From an uncultured Collinsella sp. (lineage in GTDB: Bacteria > Actinomycetota > Coriobacteriia > Coriobacteriales > Coriobacteriaceae), in the NCBI GenBank assembly GCA_900549085.1, contig URMO01000013.1, forward strand, positions 1 to 39,587: DNA of 39,587 nt, in the 5' to 3' direction. The notes below the pieces were generated by a model. It searched no databases and was not told the origin of the DNA. It worked only from the letters and a program-made list of their open reading frames with translations. This document shows positions 6,981 to 13,417 of this stretch, piece after piece (positions within the stretch are counted from its first letter, which is position 1; every line of letters starts with the position of its first letter). The position numbers and the translations under genes were made by a program.

Positions 6981-8780
6981 ATGAGGTTTACTCATCCTGT
7001 CAACACGCTCAAGAAGCTCGGCTGCGGCCTTGCATTTGGAGCAGCGGCCATTATGGCCATGCCGACTTCGGCGCTCGCTTGCACCCAGATCTACATGGGC
7101 AGCCAGCTCACGGCAGACGGCAACACGTACTACGGCCGCTCCGAGGACTTCGGCCCGCGCTACATCAAGCACTTTGGCATCGAGCCCGCACACAAGGACG
7201 GCAGCAAGTACACCTCGATCGAGTCCGGCTTTGAGTACAAGTCCAAGGGCGCAACCTACCGCTACACCTTCGTTCGCGACAACCCCTCTCAGTGGGAAGA
7301 TCGCTACGACGCATATTCCGAGGCCGGCATCAACGAGAAGGGCGTCTCCTGCTCTGCCACGCTGAGCACCTCCTATAACGAGAAGGCAGAGGAAGCCGAC
7401 CCCGTCACCGAGGAGACCGGCATCGGCGAGTACAACTACGCCAGCGTCATTCTGGGCGAGAGCGCCACGGCCCGCGAGGGTGTCGAGCTTCTCGGCAGCT
7501 TGATTGACGAGCAGGGCGTCTGCTCCAACGACCAGATCATCATTGCCGACAACAACGAGACCTGGTTGTTTGCAGCGCTTTCCGGCCATCAGTGGATCGC
7601 CATGAGGCTCACTGACGATATCGCCTCGCTCAACCCCAACATCGGCAACCTCACCTATAACGTCGACCTCGATGACACCGAGAACTGCCTCCACTCCAAG
7701 GGCATCGAGTCCATGCCTAAGGAGAAGGGCTTTGCCGAGTACACCGACGGCAAGTTCGACGTCGCCAAGACCTACGGCGAGGAGATTAGCGAGGCCGGTA
7801 TGCACCAGTGGTCGCGCTATGTCCAGGGCCGCGATTACTTCATGGCTCCGCTTGCCGAGGGCACTGACTACGAGATCGTCAAGGACGAGCGCGAAGACGC
7901 TCGCGCCACGACCGGCGCCCTGGTCCACGAGATGCAGCCGCTGTTCTTTACGCCCGGCAAGTCCGACTGGAACACCTTTGAGATGATTCGTTCCTTCGCC
8001 GCTCGCGGCGAGAATGTCGCCGGCCTCAACGCCAACACCGACGGCGCCTATGCCATCGGCTCCAACCGCAACACCGAGATCCACACCTTCCAGATCCGTC
8101 ACGGCATGGACCCCGAGATCGCGACCATCCAGTGGGAGATGCTCTCCAACGCCGAGTTCTCCGTCGCTATCCCCCTCTATTCCGCACTGCTCACCGAGGT
8201 CAGCCCCTACTTCAGCGATCAGGATGTCTCCTTCGATCACTGTGAAGAGGAAGACGTCGTGAACAACGAGGAGCCCAAGAACTCCATCAACTACGTTCTC
8301 ATGGACATCAACACGCTCGCCTATGAGAACCGCGACAGCTGCGCCACCGGCGTCCGCGCCTATCTCGACGCCCTGCAGAAGGAGCTCATCGAGCAGAACC
8401 TGACCGTCGACGAGGCCATGCAGGCCGCCGAGGACACCGAGGCCCGCACCGCCCTGGCCAACAAGGCCGGCAAGGCAGCGACCAAGAACACCTACGTCAA
8501 GTGCAAGGCCATGCTCGAGGAGATGCGCGACTACCTCAAGGAGGGCGACTTCTCCGAGGAGTTCGTCCCGAGTGACTACGATGCCGACAACGACTGCCTG
8601 GTCGAGTCCATCACCTACGCCGACGAGGCTCTCTCCGATAAGGACGTTGCCGAGCCCGAAGATGAGGAAGAGGCGACCGAGGAGAAGTCCGAGGGCAACA
8701 ACATGGCCGCCATGGCCGTTGGCGCCGTCGTCATCATCGGTGTCTGCGGCTTCGTGCTCTATCGTCGCAAGAAGGCCTAA
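6981..8780 (+). CDS. Secreted, membrane-anchored C69 family dipeptidase
   Basis: A 599-residue Ntn-hydrolase of peptidase family C69 (PepD-like), which cleaves dipeptides with an N-terminal Cys nucleophile. Residues 1-34 form a signal peptide (KKLGCGLAFGAAAIMAM, ending TSALA). It is followed at once by CTQIYMG, the family's mature N-terminus with the catalytic Cys. Other family segments: TYYGRSEDFG, GINEKGVSCSAT, and the late IQWEMLSNAEFSVAIPLYS. The C-terminus is acidic (EDEEEATEEKSEG), then a transmembrane helix (MAVGAVVIIGVCGFVLY) and RRKKA, so the enzyme is held on the outer face of the membrane. The start at 6981 has GGGAGGGATC just before it; an earlier in-frame start lacks a ribosome site. 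It probably supplies amino acids from extracellular peptides. Confidence 0.93.
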   Translation: MRFTHPVNTLKKLGCGLAFGAAAIMAMPTSALACTQIYMGSQLTADGNTYYGRSEDFGPRYIKHFGIEPAHKDGSKYTSIESGFEYKSKGATYRYTFVRDNPSQWEDRYDAYSEAGINEKGVSCSATLSTSYNEKAEEADPVTEETGIGEYNYASVILGESATAREGVELLGSLIDEQGVCSNDQIIIADNNETWLFAALSGHQWIAMRLTDDIASLNPNIGNLTYNVDLDDTENCLHSKGIESMPKEKGFAEYTDGKFDVAKTYGEEISEAGMHQWSRYVQGRDYFMAPLAEGTDYEIVKDEREDARATTGALVHEMQPLFFTPGKSDWNTFEMIRSFAARGENVAGLNANTDGAYAIGSNRNTEIHTFQIRHGMDPEIATIQWEMLSNAEFSVAIPLYSALLTEVSPYFSDQDVSFDHCEEEDVVNNEEPKNSINYVLMDINTLAYENRDSCATGVRAYLDALQKELIEQNLTVDEAMQAAEDTEARTALANKAGKAATKNTYVKCKAMLEEMRDYLKEGDFSEEFVPSDYDADNDCLVESITYADEALSDKDVAEPEDEEEATEEKSEGNNMAAMAVGAVVIIGVCGFVLYRRKKA

Positions 8781-8800
8781 GACCCTTGCGTTCCAAGAGA

Positions 8801-8829
8801 CGGGCGGGATGGCCAAGGTCGCCCGCCCG
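8801..8829 (+). terminator. GC-rich hairpin after the C69 gene
   Basis: An 8-bp stem, 8801-8808 (cgggcggg) with 8822-8829 (cccgcccg), lies 20 bases after the stop codon. It lacks a T run, so it is at best a weak or factor-assisted terminator, or an mRNA 3' end stabiliser. Confidence 0.4.
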
Positions 8830-8907
8830 CCCAGCCGCCCATTCGACCGGCGGGAAACGTCGCCGAAATCTTTTCAAAAAAGATTCCCTGCACACACTTC
8901 GCTGTGC

Positions 8908-8913
8908 TATAGT
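8908..8913 (+). promoter_or_regulatory. Probable extended -10 promoter of the Trp-leader/ECF operon
   Basis: TGCTATAGT carries an extended -10 (TG-C-TATAGT, hexamer 8908-8913). The -35 region (near 8885-8890) is poor, as is usual for extended -10 promoters. Transcription would start near 8920, about 50 bases before the leader peptide ATG. A small hairpin (aatctttt...aaaagatt, near 8867-8885) lies just upstream. Confidence 0.5.
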
Positions 8914-8971
8914 GCAGCGCAACAGCAACTAGGTGCGACCGCGCCACGGTATCACGAAAGGAGCCACCAAC

Positions 8972-9040
8972 ATGAAGAACGCGATGACGTCTCTCAACAA
9001 CTGGTGGTGGCGTGATGCGAATACGATCGGTCGACAGTGA
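8972..9040 (+). CDS. Tryptophan leader peptide (three consecutive Trp codons)
   Basis: A 22-codon frame preceded by AAAGGAGCCACCAAC. The peptide begins MKNAMTSLNN, then has three adjacent Trp codons (TGGTGGTGG, 9002-9010), then RDANTIGRQ and TGA. A run of a rare amino acid in a short, well-initiated frame just before an intrinsic terminator is the hallmark of ribosome-mediated attenuation, as in trp operon leaders. When charged Trp-tRNA is scarce the ribosome would stall at 9002-9010 and alter folding of the downstream RNA, allowing transcription into the ECF transporter genes. This is one of the clearest functional signals in the window. No trp biosynthetic gene is nearby, so the controlled unit is the transporter. 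Confidence 0.9.
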   Translation: MKNAMTSLNNWWWRDANTIGRQ

Positions 9041-9107
9041 GTCCCTCACGCCTGTTTTTGCGCTCTAGGTGATTGGAAGGCCTCCGGTTTCGACCGGGGG
9101 CCTTTTT
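9009..9107 (+). promoter_or_regulatory. Transcription attenuator of the ECF operon
   Basis: By eye I can pair 9009-9015 (ggcgtga, just after the first Trp codons) with 9046-9052 (tcacgcc), a candidate 1:2 hairpin. A local gtgag-tcc-ctcac hairpin spans 9037-9049. The bases 9046-9053 can also pair imperfectly with 9067-9072 (tcacgcct with aggtga, two-base bulge), a weak candidate antiterminator that would reach toward the terminator's left arm. The terminator itself is at 9078-9107. The individual alternative pairings are hand-made and need folding; the overall attenuator call rests on leader peptide plus terminator. Confidence 0.7.
9078..9107 (+). terminator. Attenuator terminator with UUCG tetraloop
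   Basis: An 11-bp stem (9078-9088 with 9093-9103, one G-U pair; aggcctccggt/accgggggcct) is capped by a TTCG tetraloop and followed by a T run. It lies 37 bases after the leader peptide stop and 79 bases before the S-component gene, the position expected for a premature terminator. Confidence 0.92.
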
Positions 9108-9186
9108 CTATCTCGAGCCCGATCGCATTCGCATCACGCGCCTCCGTTTTCTTCTCTTGTACTTCCCTTCCGAAAGGATTTTCACC

Positions 9187-9759
9187 ATGTCTCAGAACAC
9201 AACCACCGCACAGCCCCGCACCGTCCAGACCGCCGACCGCGGCAAACTCGACGTCCGCGCCCTCGTCTTGCTCGCCATCCTGCTTGCCGCCGGCTTCATC
9301 CTCAACTTCACCGTCGGCAAGGCAATCTCGGGCATCTCGGGCGGTATGATCAGCCCCGAGTTCATCATCTCGGCCTTCTGTCTCACCATCCTGGTCGTTC
9401 GCCCCAACATCGGTCAGGCACTCGTCATCGGCCTAATCTCGGCCGCCGTGATCCAGATCACTACCACCTCGCCGTTTGTCGATTTTGCCGCCGAGGGCAT
9501 CGCCGCTATGCTCATGGCCGTCATTGTCAACGCTGCTGCCAAGGACGGCCAGGTTAAGCCCGTCGTCGCCATCGCCGCAACATTCGTGACCACCTTTGTC
9601 TCGGGCGTCATCTTCATGGTCATCAAGATGGCCATGCTCGGCGTTGTAGGCGAGCTCGCCGCAGCCATGCTGCCCGTCGTCGCCATGACCGCCGTATTTA
9701 ACGCCATTCTGGTCGGCGCCCTCTACATGCCCATCCAGAAGGCCCTCAAGCTCAACTAA
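9187..9759 (+). CDS. ECF transporter substrate-binding (S) component, probably tryptophan (TrpP-like)
   Basis: A 190-residue, very hydrophobic protein with about five or six membrane helices after a short polar N-terminus (MSQNTTTAQPRTVQTADRGK). Segments GGMISPEFIISAF, VVRPNIGQALVIGLISA and ITTTSPF resemble those I recall in TrpP-type tryptophan transporters (GGM-P-, RV/RP-, LVIG-, TT--P). In ECF importers the S component binds the vitamin or amino acid and docks on the T component and two ATPases, which are encoded next. The start at 9187 follows GAAAGGATTTTCACC. The Trp leader peptide upstream is strong independent evidence for tryptophan as substrate. A different indole compound cannot be excluded. 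Confidence 0.82.
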   Translation: MSQNTTTAQPRTVQTADRGKLDVRALVLLAILLAAGFILNFTVGKAISGISGGMISPEFIISAFCLTILVVRPNIGQALVIGLISAAVIQITTTSPFVDFAAEGIAAMLMAVIVNAAAKDGQVKPVVAIAATFVTTFVSGVIFMVIKMAMLGVVGELAAAMLPVVAMTAVFNAILVGALYMPIQKALKLN

Positions 9760-9765
9760 CCTGCT

Positions 9766-9866
9766 CGGCTTTACGAGCCACCCTATCTTGGCGTTCATTC
9801 GTCGCTCGCGTACCCAAGTACGCTTCGTTCCTCTTTCGCGCCAACCTGGGGCACCTCGTAAAGCCG
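9766..9866. repeat. Nested palindromic intergenic element (REP-like)
   Basis: Within 9760-9971 there are three nested inverted repeats: cggctttacgag (9766-9777) with ctcgtaaagccg (9855-9866), ttggcg (9788-9793) with cgccaa (9839-9844), and gcgtac (9808-9813) with gtacgc (9818-9823) around CCAA. Together they can fold as one long hairpin of about 100 bases. It lies inside the ECF operon, between the S gene and the ATPase gene. It looks like a repeated extragenic palindrome; it may also reduce or stabilise the downstream message. Confidence 0.75.
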
Positions 9867-9890
9867 TTTCCGCGCTTCACCACCAAAGAC

Positions 9891-9930
9891 TGTCCCAAAC
9901 AACGAGCTTTTGGGGACGTTCCTAAACGAC
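9891..9930. repeat. gtccc/ggggac hairpin before ecfA
   Basis: tgtcccaaac and cttttggggacg around 9891-9921 can form a short hairpin and resemble arm segments of the inverted repeat at 1646-1754. It probably belongs to the same class of intergenic repeat remnants. It lies about 50 bases before the ATPase start codon. Confidence 0.4.
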
Positions 9931-9971
9931 TTGTCATGTAAGAACCTCCCCAATGACTATGAAAGGTATCC

Positions 9972-11723
9972 ATGGAAACGATCATCAACGTCAACGATGT
10001 CTCGTTCTCCTATGGCACGCAAACCGAGCAGGCGCTCAGCCACGTTTCGCTCAGCGTGAACAAGGGAGATTTCATCGGCATCATCGGACCCTCGGGCGCC
10101 GGTAAGTCCACACTTGCTGCCTGTCTGTCGGGCGCCGTGCCTCACCACTACACCGGCGCCTTTTATGGCTCCGTGTTAGTTGACGGCCACGACACCTGCG
10201 AGGTCTCGCTCACCGACATATCGCAGATCGTCGGTAGCGTGCTGCAAGACATTGACACGCAGATGGTCGCTTCGGTCGTTGAGGATGAGATGCTCTTTGG
10301 TCTCGAGAACTTTGGCGTTCCGCACGACCAGATCGAGCAGCACGTGAGCGAGACGCTTAAGACCGTCGGTATCAGCGACCTGCGCGACCGCGAGATCGCC
10401 ACCCTCTCGGGCGGCCAAAAGCAAAAGGTAGCCATCGCCGCCATCCTCGCCATGCGTCCGCGCGTCTTAGTGCTCGATGAGCCAACCGCAGCGCTCGATC
10501 CCGCCAGTTCCACCTTGGTCTTCGAGACGCTGCGCGAGGCAAACCGCGCGCTCGGCATCACCATCGTCGTCGTTGAGCAAAAGGTCGCTCTGCTTTCGGA
10601 GTACTGCAACCGTGTGTTGGTGCTCGATCACGGCCAGATCGCACTGCAAGGCGAGCCGCATGAGGTCTTCGCGCACACCGACGAGCTCCGCACCATCGGC
10701 GTCGATTGCCCGCGCGTCACGCGCATCTTTAACAGCCTCGAGGCCGATGGCCTGGTAAGCGGCACACCCTGTCTGGATGTCGACGAGGCAGAACGCCTGA
10801 TCACGGGCATCGTCGACCCCGACCGTGCGACAAGCGATACTCAGGCGCCCGCAGACTCCCCGCACGCGCCGTCGCTGCGCCCGCATGCGAAAGACGCCGA
10901 GCCGGCGCTCACCTTTGACCATGTCGAGTTGTCCTGCCCCCGGGGCGGCGCCGCCGTCCACGACCTCAACTTGACGCTCTACCCCGGAGAGCTCGTGGGC
11001 ATTGTCGGCCAAAACGGAGCCGGCAAAACCACGCTCACCAAACTGCTCACGGGTTTGCTCAAGCCCGCATCGGGCAGCGTACGCGTTACGGGCTTGGACA
11101 CGGCATCGGTTCCCACGAGCCGCATCGCACGCGAAGTGGCAACGCTTTTCCAGAACCCCGACCGCCAAATCTGCAAAGACACCGTACTCGACGAGGTCGC
11201 CTTTGGTCTAGAACTTGCCGGCATCGACCGCGCCGAAGCCCTGCGTCGCGCCCAGCTGGTCATCGACCGCTTTGGTCTGCCCGCCGACGAGGCACCGTTC
11301 TCACTGTCGCGCGGCCAACGCCAGATGGTGGCGCTGGCCTCCGTTGTGGTGATCGAGCCCAAGATCGTGGTGCTCGACGAACCCACGAGCGGCCTGGACT
11401 ACCGCGAGTGCATGACCGTAATGGAAACGGTGCGCACCATGGCAGAGCGCGGTTGCGCCGTCATCATGGTCTGTCACGACATGGAAGTCGTTTCCGACTT
11501 TGCCGAGCGCATCGTGGTGATGGCCAACGGTCGCATCCTCGACCGCGGCCGCACGCACGAGCTGTTCTCGAACATCGAACTCATGCAGCGTGCCTACGTT
11601 GAGCCGCCCCAGGTCATCGAACTCTCGCGCCGTCTGGCATCCACCGTCTCGCCCGCCTTTACGCAGGTGAGTGAGGTCACTGATATCGTTCGCATTACCG
11701 AGGAGATGGTCCGCCGTGGTTAA
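9972..11723 (+). CDS. ECF transporter fused double ATPase (A and A')
   Basis: A 583-residue protein with two ABC ATPase domains in one chain, the energising part of an ECF importer. Domain 1: Walker A GPSGAGKST (residues 39-47), signature LSGGQKQKV (near 147), Walker B VLVLDEPTAAL. Domain 2 (from about residue 310): Walker A GQNGAGKTT (near 345), signature variant LSRGQRQMV, Walker B IVVLDEPTSGL. An Ala/Pro/Asp-rich linker joins them. The second signature has Arg for the first Gly, seen in some asymmetric ABC pairs. The T component overlaps its end, so both are translationally coupled. Start at 9972 follows GAAAGGTATCC. Confidence 0.95.
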   Translation: METIINVNDVSFSYGTQTEQALSHVSLSVNKGDFIGIIGPSGAGKSTLAACLSGAVPHHYTGAFYGSVLVDGHDTCEVSLTDISQIVGSVLQDIDTQMVASVVEDEMLFGLENFGVPHDQIEQHVSETLKTVGISDLRDREIATLSGGQKQKVAIAAILAMRPRVLVLDEPTAALDPASSTLVFETLREANRALGITIVVVEQKVALLSEYCNRVLVLDHGQIALQGEPHEVFAHTDELRTIGVDCPRVTRIFNSLEADGLVSGTPCLDVDEAERLITGIVDPDRATSDTQAPADSPHAPSLRPHAKDAEPALTFDHVELSCPRGGAAVHDLNLTLYPGELVGIVGQNGAGKTTLTKLLTGLLKPASGSVRVTGLDTASVPTSRIAREVATLFQNPDRQICKDTVLDEVAFGLELAGIDRAEALRRAQLVIDRFGLPADEAPFSLSRGQRQMVALASVVVIEPKIVVLDEPTSGLDYRECMTVMETVRTMAERGCAVIMVCHDMEVVSDFAERIVVMANGRILDRGRTHELFSNIELMQRAYVEPPQVIELSRRLASTVSPAFTQVSEVTDIVRITEEMVRRG

Positions 11724-12462
11724 CGTCATCGACTACATGCCGGGCGACACGCTGCTACACCGCCTGAACCCCGTCATCAAACTGGGCCTCGCCGCCGCCA
11801 TCATCATCGGCATTTTCTTGTCCGACACCTATGTGGCACTGCTGGGCTTTCTGGCACTCACGCTCGCGCTGGGAGCCTACGCCGGCGTCGTCGACCGCCT
11901 GCTCGCGCTGCTCAAGCTACTGATTCCGCTCGCGCTCATCATGCTGGTGCTGCAGCTGGCTTTTATGCGCGATGGCAACGTGGTGTGGAGCTTTGTCACC
12001 GATGAAGGCCTCATCACCGGCTCCAAGGCCTGCCTACGCCTGCTGGGCGTGGCGCTTCCGCTTATTCTGATGCTCATGGTGACCAAGCTCAACGACCTTG
12101 CCAACGCCTGCGTGGAGGTGCTGCACGTGCCGTATCGCTACGCCTTCACCTTTACCACGGCACTGCGCTTTGTGCCGGTGTTTGGCCAGGAGATGAACGC
12201 CATTATGGAGGCACAGACCGCACGCGGCGTCGAATATGACACCAAGAACCCCATCAAGAAGCTCAAGCTCATGCTGCCGCTGTGCGTGCCGCTACTGATC
12301 TCGAGCGTGGGTAAAACCGATGCCACGGCCCTGGCAGCCGAGCAGCGCGGCTTCTACCTGCGCACGCGCGCGAGCTCGTACAAGCGCTACCCCATCAAGG
12401 GCCTGGACATCGCCGTGCTCATCGTCAGCATCGCCCTCATCGCCATCGGCTTCCTGTTCTAG
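11716..12462 (+). CDS. ECF transporter transmembrane (T) component
   Basis: A 248-residue membrane protein (EcfT, CbiQ family) that couples the ATPases to the S component. N-terminal hydrophobic helices (LGLAAAIIIGIFLSDTYVALLG and following) precede cytoplasmic coupling helices with the Ala-Arg-Gly signature AQTARGVEYD, and then AAEQRGFYLRTR, then a last membrane helix. I take the GTG at 11716, which overlaps the ATPase stop codon; the message has GAGGAG upstream. Together with the S component and double ATPase this makes a complete dedicated ECF importer under the Trp attenuator. Confidence 0.94.
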   Translation: MVNVIDYMPGDTLLHRLNPVIKLGLAAAIIIGIFLSDTYVALLGFLALTLALGAYAGVVDRLLALLKLLIPLALIMLVLQLAFMRDGNVVWSFVTDEGLITGSKACLRLLGVALPLILMLMVTKLNDLANACVEVLHVPYRYAFTFTTALRFVPVFGQEMNAIMEAQTARGVEYDTKNPIKKLKLMLPLCVPLLISSVGKTDATALAAEQRGFYLRTRASSYKRYPIKGLDIAVLIVSIALIAIGFLF

Positions 12463-12492
12463 TTCACCACCGACAGCAACCGCCCAACGCAA

Positions 12493-12527
12493 AAGGCCTC
12501 GGCTCGCACCAAACGAGTCGAGGCCTT
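12493..12527 (+). terminator. Terminator-like hairpin after the ECF operon
   Basis: A 14-bp stem (12493-12506 with 12514-12527, one G-U pair; aaggcctcggctcg/cgagtcgaggcctt) lies 30 bases after the T-component stop. The T tract after it is weak (ACTGTTCCCC). It separates two convergent transcripts. Confidence 0.7.
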
Positions 12528-12545
12528 ACTGTTCCCCCAGATAAA

Positions 12546-12580
12546 ACCTACCAAAATAAACCTGTCCCTTTTTGGCAGGT
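12546..12580. repeat. Short inverted repeat, possible terminator of the racemase gene
   Basis: acctaccaaaa (12546-12556) and ttttggcaggt (12570-12580) pair with one mismatch. It sits just downstream of the minus-strand racemase stop (12587). On the minus strand the right arm is followed by ...GGTTTTATCTGG, so it could act as its terminator. It also contains cctgtccctttttgg, similar to the gtccc/gggac repeats elsewhere. Confidence 0.5.
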
Positions 12581-12586
12581 CGAGGG

Positions 12587-13333
12587 CTACAGGCGGTAGG
12601 GGGCGCCGATACGGATGATAGATTCGCGCACCAGGACGTCCATGGCGTCAAGGGTAATCTCGGGCATCTCTCGGTACTTTTTCAGCACCGAGAGCTCGGT
12701 GCAGGCCAGAATGACGCGGTCGCAGCCGCTGCGGGCGAACTCCCACATCACGCGGTCAAACTTGTCCATATCGGGCTCGCGTCCGGCCTTCACGTCATCA
12801 TAAATCAGCGACATCACGTCGGCCTGGCGCTTCTCGCTGGGATAGACGACCTCGACGCCCGCGGCCTCGCACTCGCGCCCGTAGACGCCGGCACCCACGG
12901 TGCCGTCGGTGCCCATGATGCCGATCTTGCGCACCGGCTCGGACGGCATGCTCAGGTTGGGATCGAACTCGCACTCCCCCATCACCGCGCCCGCCAGGGC
13001 ATAGCGCACCGACTCGCGCGGCATGTGGATAATCGGCACCTTGGTGAACGACTGAATCTGGTCGTAGAAGTAGTGCGACGTGTTGCAGGGAATGGCGATA
13101 TGAGCACAGCCCAGTCCCTCGAGCGCCCGTGCACATTCCTTCATGGTCGCCAGCAGCTCGGCATGCTCACCGGTCTTGATGGCCAGCGTACGGTCGGGCA
13201 TGGTCGACTTGGAAAGTACCACCATGTCGATATGCTCCTGATCACAGGTAGCAGCCGTATGACGCACGACCTGGTCGTAGTAATACGACGTGGCCTCAGC
13301 GCCCATGCCGCCGATAACTCCCAGCTTTTCCAT
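12587..13333 (-). CDS. Aspartate/glutamate racemase family protein, probably aspartate racemase
   Basis: A 248-residue cofactor-independent racemase of the Asp/Glu/hydantoin family. The N-terminus KLGVIGGMG and the two catalytic cysteines in IPCNTSHYF (C83) and LACTELS (about C211) are in place, so both deprotonation directions should work. AAGGAGGCGGCG precedes the ATG at 13333; an upstream in-frame extension to 13417 lacks such a site. It is 84 bases downstream of a D-aspartate-ligase-like gene on the same strand. That pairing, known from Enterococcus faecium, favours L- to D-aspartate conversion for peptidoglycan cross-bridges. Glutamate racemase (MurI) is less likely in this context. Confidence 0.9.
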   Translation of the reverse strand: MEKLGVIGGMGAEATSYYYDQVVRHTAATCDQEHIDMVVLSKSTMPDRTLAIKTGEHAELLATMKECARALEGLGCAHIAIPCNTSHYFYDQIQSFTKVPIIHMPRESVRYALAGAVMGECEFDPNLSMPSEPVRKIGIMGTDGTVGAGVYGRECEAAGVEVVYPSEKRQADVMSLIYDDVKAGREPDMDKFDRVMWEFARSGCDRVILACTELSVLKKYREMPEITLDAMDVLVRESIIRIGAPYRL

Positions 13334-13417
13334 CGCCGCCTCCTTGGTGACGCCCATGCAATTGCTCGTATCATGCCCGCGCCCGTCCGATGCAAACCGG
13401 ACGGGCGCCGCGCTCAT

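Noticed and set aside
6930..8816. 628-codon minus-strand open frame over the C69 peptidase
   Set aside because: No start signal and no recognisable domain; it mirrors the codon bias of the real gene.
12493..12580. Adjacent hairpins considered as a T-box or other riboswitch
   Set aside because: They lie at the 3' ends of two convergent genes and lack any aptamer-like conserved sequence.
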